From Mesorhizobium sp. AR07 (lineage in GTDB: Bacteria > Pseudomonadota > Alphaproteobacteria > Rhizobiales > Rhizobiaceae): a stretch of DNA of 64,000 bases. The notes beneath the pieces were generated by a model. The model did no database searches. It saw only the letters and a program-made list of their open reading frames with translations, and was not told where the DNA came from. Each line of letters opens with the position of its first letter. Position 1 is the first letter of the stretch. The position numbers and the translations under genes were made by a program. This document shows positions 55,469-64,000 of the stretch, piece after piece. The stretch spans positions 2,976,001 to 3,040,000 of the forward strand of contig NZ_CP080525.1 of NCBI RefSeq assembly GCF_024746815.1, in the 5' to 3' direction.

Positions 55469-56647
55469 TCAAGTTCCGCCAAGAGGAGCGGCCATTGAGC
55501 CCGCGACGGCGCAGAAATTCTTCATCCTGGCAACCGCCAGTTCCGGATCGGCCAGCAATCCGGCCTGGTCGGCAAGGCGGAAGATATCGGCATAGTGGCG
55601 GATGCCGCGTGCCGACTGCATGCCGCCGACCATCGCGAAATGGTCCTGATGGCCGTTCAGCCAGGCCATGAAGACGATGCCGGCCTTGTAGTACTCGGTC
55701 GGCGCCTCGAAGATCTTTCGCGATAGCGGCACGGTTGGCGCCATCAGCGCGTCGTAACCGGCGCGGTCGCCGTCCGCCAGCTTGGCCAGTGCCGCGTTGG
55801 CGACCGGCGCGATCGCGTCGAAGATGCCGAGCAGCGCATGCGAGTGTTTCCTGCTGTCGCCCGCGATCAGTTCGGGATAGTTGAAGTCGTCGCCGGTGAA
55901 CATGACGACGCCGTCCGGCAGCCGGTTTCTGAGCGCGACCTCCTTGTCGGCATCGAGCAGCGAGATTTTTATCCCCTCCACCTTGCCCGCATGGCGTTCG
56001 ATGATGGCGACGACGGTGTCGAGCGCGGCGTCGAAATTTCCGCTGCCCCAATAGCCCCTGAGCGCCGGGTCGAACATGTCACCCAGCCAGTGCAGGATGA
56101 CCTTGCCGGACGCCTGGGACAGGATGCGGTCGTACACGCGCGCATAATCGTCCGGGCCCTTGGCCACCGCCGCCAACGCGCGGCTGGCCATCATGATCGC
56201 CTTGCCGCCCTGCCCTTCGATAAAGGCGAATTGCTCTTCATAGGCGGCAATCACATCATCGAGCGTCCTGGCGGCGGCTGGCGCCAGATGGTCAGTGCCG
56301 GCACCCGAAGCGAGATCAGCGCCTTCGACGGTGCGCGCTTCCGCGATCGAGCGGCGGATCAATTCCTGCGCATTTGTCCAGTCGAACCCCATGCCGCGCT
56401 GCGACGTGTCCATCGCCTCGGCGATGCGGAAGCCGAGCCGCCACAGATGGTGACGGAACGCCATCGTCCTGTCCCAGTCGACTGCGGGCTTCGACCACGG
56501 ATCGGTCATCGCCAGCGGATCGGCGACGACATGCGCGGCGGCATAGGCGATGCGTGAAAACTGCGCCCCGATCACCGGCTGCACCGGCTGGCCGACAAGC
56601 GCGTAACGGGTGCTGCGGCCACCCTCACCAGGCAAGGCAATATCCAT
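55469..56647 (-). CDS. DUF993, dihydrodipicolinate-synthase-like aldolase family
   Basis: Encodes 392 residues in a TIM-barrel fold related to DapA and pyruvate aldolases. The likely Schiff-base lysine is Lys227 in VEGIKISLLD (compare GIKE in DapA), and VMFTGDDFNYPELIAG matches the YSGDD-type loop of relatives. It is annotated in databases as DUF993 and its substrate is unknown; I infer an aldol cleavage or addition. It starts the leftward side of a divergent pair with a LacI regulator, sharing an operator-like site about 30 bp before its ATG. GGGAGA precedes the ATG. It looks like part of the adjacent catabolic cluster. Confidence 0.88.
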   Translation of the reverse strand: MDIALPGEGGRSTRYALVGQPVQPVIGAQFSRIAYAAAHVVADPLAMTDPWSKPAVDWDRTMAFRHHLWRLGFRIAEAMDTSQRGMGFDWTNAQELIRRSIAEARTVEGADLASGAGTDHLAPAAARTLDDVIAAYEEQFAFIEGQGGKAIMMASRALAAVAKGPDDYARVYDRILSQASGKVILHWLGDMFDPALRGYWGSGNFDAALDTVVAIIERHAGKVEGIKISLLDADKEVALRNRLPDGVVMFTGDDFNYPELIAGDSRKHSHALLGIFDAIAPVANAALAKLADGDRAGYDALMAPTVPLSRKIFEAPTEYYKAGIVFMAWLNGHQDHFAMVGGMQSARGIRHYADIFRLADQAGLLADPELAVARMKNFCAVAGSMAAPLGGT

Positions 56648-56676
56648 CGATTTCTCCCTTTAGCTCGCCTATAAAT

Positions 56677-56688
56677 GGAACGTTCCAA
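56677..56688. promoter_or_regulatory. LacI-type operator candidate 1
   Basis: A perfect 12-bp palindrome TGGAACGTTCCA lies 30 bp before the DUF993 start. Its extension AATAA makes the 14-mer GAACGTTCCAATAA, which recurs 164 bp to the right. It is well placed to control the leftward gene. Confidence 0.7.
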
Positions 56689-56837
56689 TAAATCAAGAAC
56701 CTTTAAGATTCAAAGCTCGCTCTGGGAAAATGCTGCGCCGCAGCACGACAATCGTTCAAACATATGGCGTTCGGCGTCCAGCCATCGATTTTTCGGATTC
56801 AGAAAAAATCACGATTGACTCATCGTTTGAGGGATGA

Positions 56838-56854
56838 TTAGAACGTTCCAATAA
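56838..56854. promoter_or_regulatory. LacI-type operator candidate 2
   Basis: TTAGAACGTTCCAATAA lies 33 bp before the lacI ATG and contains the same 14-mer GAACGTTCCAATAA found at the first site. It is placed for autoregulation of the lacI operon. Confidence 0.7.
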
Positions 56855-56886
56855 CTTTGACCTAGAAATCGGGAGGATGCATCTGG

Positions 56887-60533
<3,647 letters not shown>

Positions 60534-60541
<8 letters not shown>

Positions 60542-61310
60542 GCATCTCGTCACCTTCGAAAGCGACGGCGCCATCGGCATCGTCACCTTGCGCCGGCCGG
60601 AGAAATTCAACGCGCTTGATATTCCGATGCTGCGGGCGCTGGAAGCGGCGCTCGACGAGGCTGAGGCGGCCGACGGCGTGCGCGTCGTGTTGCTGCGCGG
60701 CGAAGGCAAGGGCTTTTGCGCCGGCGGCGATGTCGAGGCGTGGGCGCGGATGAGTGCGGCCGACTTCCAGGTGCAATGGGTGCGCTACGGCCACCGCGTC
60801 TTCGACCGGCTGGCGCGGCTGCGGCAACCGACCATCGCCGTGCTCTCCGGCCATGCGCTGGGCGGCGGGCTGGAGCTGGCGGTTGCCTGCGACTTTCGCG
60901 TCGCGGAAAATCACATCAAGCTCGGCTTCCCCGAAACCTCGATCGGTGTCGTTCCCGGCTGGTCCGGCACGCAGCGTGCGGTACGCCGCTTCGGCGCGCA
61001 AACAGTGCGGCGCATGGCGCTCGGCGGCGAGATCCTACTCGCACCCGAAGCGCTGGCCCTTGGCGTGGTCGACCGGGTGGTCGAAAGCGGCAGCGGCCTG
61101 ACCGAATCCAGGGCCTGGGCCGAAAAGATCGCCGAGCGCGGCCCGCTGGCGACGGAAGCCGCCAAATTGATGATCGCGGTCGCCGAAGGCGAGGACAGTG
61201 CAGCGGCGACGGAAGCGCTGGCCAGCGGCTTCATCGCCCTGACCGGCGATCTCACGGCCGGTGTCGACGCTTTCAAGATCAAGCAGAAACCAGCATTTTC
61301 AAGATCCTGA
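60534..61310 (+). CDS. Enoyl-CoA hydratase/isomerase family protein
   Basis: Encodes 258 residues of the crotonase fold. Motifs: FNALDIPMLRALEAALDEAEAADGVRVVLLRGEGKGFCAGGDVEAWA (oxyanion hole) and SGHALGGGLELAVACDFRVAE, followed by GFPETSIGVVPGWSGTQ with a catalytic Glu at the usual place. It adds water to an enoyl-CoA or performs a related CoA-ester reaction such as retro-Claisen or isomerisation. GGAGGTGGGC precedes the ATG, and the start overlaps the CoA-transferase stop by 8 bp. Confidence 0.92.
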
Positions 61311-61326
61311 GGATTCCGAACCCAAG

Positions 61327-62839
61327 ATGAACGCCCCTCTTAACATCATCATGCCCGCCGAGGCATCTGCGGCACCGAAAACCTATCGGCTGCTGATCGA
61401 CGGCAAGCATGTCGATACCCGCGACGGCCGCACGCTGGAGCGCAAGAGCCCCGGCCATGGCTTCACCGTTTCGCATTATGCACAGGCCGGCGAGGCCGAC
61501 GTGGAAGCCGCGATGCAGGCCGCGCACAGGGCTTTCGAGACCGGTCCATGGCCGCGCATGAAGGCGGCCGAGCGCGCCGCGATCCTGCTCAAGACGGCCG
61601 ATCTGATCGAAGCGCGGCTGGAAGAGATCGCCCGGCTCGACGCGCTGGAATCCGGCAAGCCGATCGCCCAGGCGCGTGGCGAGATCGGTGGTGCCGTCGA
61701 CATCTGGCGCTATGCAGCATCGCTTGCCCGCACGCTGCACGGCGAATCCTACGCCAATCTCGGCGACGCCATGCTGGGCGTCGTGCTGCGCGAGCCGATC
61801 GGCGTCGTCTCGATCATCACACCGTGGAATTTCCCGTTCCTCATCGTCAGCCAGAAACTGCCCTTGCGCGCTCGCCGCCGGCTGCACGGCGGTGGTCAAG
61901 CCGAGCGAAATGACCTCGGCCTCGACCTTCGTCCTCGGCGACATCCTGATGCAGGCCGGCCTGCCCGCCGGCGTCGTCAATATCCTCGCCGGTCTTGGCG
62001 CCGATGTCGGCGCGCCGATGGTCAGCCATCCGCTGGTCGAGATGGTGTCATTCACCGGCTCCACGCGCGTCGGCAAGATGACCATGGCCTCGGCCGCGCA
62101 GTCGCTGAAGAAAGTCTCGATGGAGCTTGGCGGCAAGAACGGCCAGATCGTCTTTCCGGACGCGGACCTCGAAGCGGCCGCCGACGCGGCCGTGTTCGGC
62201 GGCTTCTTCAATGCCGGCGAATGCTGCAATGCCGGCAGCCGGCTGATCGTGCACGAGGCTATTGCCGACGAATTTCTCAGCGCGGTCAAGGCGCTCACCG
62301 CCAAGGTGACGGTCGGCGATCCGCTCGATGATCGAACCAAGGTCGGCGCGATGATCTCGTCCGACCACCTAACCAAGGTAGCCGGCTACGTTGCGGCAGC
62401 GGCAAACGACGGCAGCAGCGTCTACACCGGCGGCAGGCAGTTGGCCTCGAATGCCGGCCAGTATCTCGATCCGACCATCATCCGCGGCGTCACCGAGGAT
62501 ATGGCCATCGCCCGCGAGGAAGTGTTCGGCCCGGTGCTTTCTGTGCTGACCTTTGAATCGATTGAAAAGGCGTTGCACATCGCCAACAACACGCCCTATG
62601 GTTTGTCGGCGGGCGTATGGAGCGCCAGCATCGACACTTGCATGTCGGTGGCGCGTGGGGTGCGTTCGGGAACCGTCTGGGTGAACACGTTCATGGAAGG
62701 TTATCCCGAACTGCCATTCGGAGGCTACAAGCAGTCCGGTATCGGACGCGAACTCGGCAAACGCGCCGTCGAGGACTATACCGAGGAAAAGACAATCCAG
62801 TTTCATCGCGGCCAGCGCACCGGATGGTGGGTCGGCTGA
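61327..62839 (+). pseudogene. Aldehyde dehydrogenase, frameshifted near 61866
   Basis: Two frames together give a full-length aldehyde dehydrogenase (about 503 residues once the shift is corrected). The first half runs through PWNFPFLIVSQKLPL; the normal next residues FALAAGCTAVVKPSE are reached only in the next frame. The sequence has CCCTTGCGCG where CCCTTCGCG is expected, so one G has probably been inserted at about 61866. The remainder is intact, including MELGGKNGQ (catalytic Glu) and NAGECCNAGSR (catalytic Cys). It may be a real loss of function, phase variation or a sequencing error; it lies in the catabolic operon 16 bp after the enoyl-CoA hydratase. Confidence 0.85.
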
Positions 62840-62898
62840 GTTGAGAAGAACCCGGCGGGCATCCGCCGGTCGTGTAGATGCAACAAGGGAGGAAGTAC

Positions 62899-64000
62899 AT
62901 GTTGCGCAAACTGCTTATCGGAACGGCTTTGGCATCGAGCTTTGCGTTCGCGGCCCATGCCGCGGACGTCAAGGAAGTCCAGATGCTGCATTGGTGGACG
63001 TCGGGCGGCGAAGCGGCTGCTCTCAACGTCCTCAAGGGCGATCTGGCCAAGGAAGGCTATGCCTGGAAGGACGTGCCGGTGGCCGGCGGTGGCGGCGACG
63101 CCGCCATGACCGCGCTGAAGGCAATGGTCGCGGCCGGCAACTACCCGACCGCCTCGCAGATGCTCGGCTACACCGTGCTCGACTATGCGGCGGCCGGCGT
63201 CATGGGCGACCTGACCGAGACGGCGAAGAAGGAAGGCTGGGACAAGTCGGTTCCGGCGGCCCTGCAGAAGTTCTCGGTCTATCAAGGCAAGTGGGTCGCG
63301 GCTCCGGTCAACGTCCACTCGGTCAACTGGCTGTGGATCAACAAGGCCGTCATGGACAAGATCGGCGGCACCGAGCCGAAGACCTTCGACGAATTCGTGG
63401 CACTCCTCGACAAGGCCAAGGCGGCAGGCGTGATCCCGCTCGCTCTCGGCGGCCAGAACTGGCAGGAAGCCACCATGTTCGACTCGGTCGTGCTGTCGAC
63501 CGGCGGACCTGAGTTCTACAAGAAGGCCTTCAACGACCTCGACGACGCTTCGCTCAAGTCCGATACGATGAAGAAGTCGTTCGACAACCTGGCCAAGCTC
63601 GTCACCTATGTCGACCCGAACTTCTCGGGCCGCGACTGGAACCTTGCCACCGCCATGGTCATCAAGGGCGACGCCCTGGTGCAGGTCATGGGCGACTGGG
63701 CCAAGGGTGAGTTCCACGCCGCCAAGAAAACCCCGGGCACGGACTTCCTGTGCTATCGCTTCCCGGGCACCAACGGCTCAGTGATCTACAACTCCGACAT
63801 GTTCGGCATGTTCAACGTTCCGGAAGACCGCAAGGCCGCCCAGATCGCACTGGCCACAGCCACCCTGTCGAAGAGCTTCCAGTCGGCCTTCAACGTCGTC
63901 AAGGGTTCGGTTCCGGCCCGTACCGACGTGCCTGACACCGACTTCGACGCTTGCGGCAAGAAGGGCATCGCCGACCTGAAGGCAGCCAATGACGGCGGCA
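62899..64000 (+). CDS. Sugar ABC transporter solute-binding protein (family 1), partial at window edge
   Basis: The open frame from ATG 62899 continues without stop to the end of the window (367 codons). It begins with a signal peptide ([20 protein letters not shown], cleavage near AHA/ADV), followed by [20 protein letters not shown], a GtsA-like start of sugar-binding proteins for glucose or related sugars. Later phrases [32 protein letters not shown] and [12 protein letters not shown] fit that family. GGGAGGAAG precedes the ATG. A hairpin (62852-62869, CCGGCGG/CCGCCGG) separates it from the aldehyde dehydrogenase and may set differential expression. Permease and ATPase genes should lie just beyond the edge. 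Confidence 0.9.
   Translation, partial: MLRKLLIGTALASSFAFAAHAADVKEVQMLHWWTSGGEAAALNVLKGDLAKEGYAWKDVPVAGGGGDAAMTALKAMVAAGNYPTASQMLGYTVLDYAAAGVMGDLTETAKKEGWDKSVPAALQKFSVYQGKWVAAPVNVHSVNWLWINKAVMDKIGGTEPKTFDEFVALLDKAKAAGVIPLALGGQNWQEATMFDSVVLSTGGPEFYKKAFNDLDDASLKSDTMKKSFDNLAKLVTYVDPNFSGRDWNLATAMVIKGDALVQVMGDWAKGEFHAAKKTPGTDFLCYRFPGTNGSVIYNSDMFGMFNVPEDRKAAQIALATATLSKSFQSAFNVVKGSVPARTDVPDTDFDACGKKGIADLKAANDGG

Overview
The window is a stretch of GC-rich alphaproteobacterial chromosome, most likely Mesorhizobium or a close Rhizobiales relative. Supporting signs are a CpdR-type response regulator, an Omp10-like lipoprotein, homospermidine synthase, a fold III ornithine decarboxylase with a long leader, a suhB/MmgR-like small RNA beside an inositol-phosphatase-type gene, a ROSE-type RNA thermometer before a small heat-shock gene, and rhizobial palindromic repeats in the gaps. 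No phage, conjugative or insertion-sequence genes were seen. The gene content reads as core chromosome, with a catabolic island at the right edge.

Layout. 1-6.1 kb: two small proteins that may be the tail of a flagellar cluster, an SCP2 protein, a GNAT acetyltransferase, ornithine decarboxylase with a ~430-nt leader, and an amidase-LysR pair. 6.1-13.6 kb: metal handling (DUF1007-NicO exporter with a His-rich loop; a CDF exporter in an operon with a GNAT enzyme, a small membrane protein and a DenD-like dehydrogenase), an aminotransferase, a YciI protein and an SDR. 13.8-22.3 kb: DUF533, TrhO, KDPG aldolase, a DUF882 peptidase-like protein, a sigma-54 response regulator and oligoendopeptidase F. 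22.7-30.8 kb: a helix-hairpin-helix membrane protein, pabB-pabC-DUF3445, homospermidine synthase, Omp10 and a LysM-bearing 5'-nucleotidase. 31-38 kb: ferrochelatase, an FAD oxidoreductase, the SPFH-NfeD pair, KdsD, a beta-barrel protein and tRNA-Val(GAC). 38.4-44.9 kb: CpdR, an N-formylglutamate amidohydrolase, the MmgR-like sRNA, HisN, an AraC remnant, a lipase-like hydrolase, a heat-shock gene and threonine aldolase. 45.4-55.4 kb: glutamate synthase gltB-gltD, an SGNH hydrolase, a lytic transglycosylase and GalU.

55.4-64 kb is the most unusual part. A DUF993 aldolase-like gene faces a LacI regulator across two matching GAACGTTCCAATAA sites. After lacI come tightly overlapping genes for a Gfo/Idh/MocA dehydrogenase, a fused CoA-transferase, an enoyl-CoA hydratase homologue, an aldehyde dehydrogenase broken by one extra base, and a sugar ABC solute-binding protein that runs off the window. 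This looks like an uncharacterised sugar-derived catabolic pathway.

Gene links across the window: ornithine decarboxylase makes putrescine, the substrate of homospermidine synthase 23 kb away. RNA-level control is unusually rich: a leader with possible start-site sequestration, a trans-acting sRNA and an RNA thermometer.
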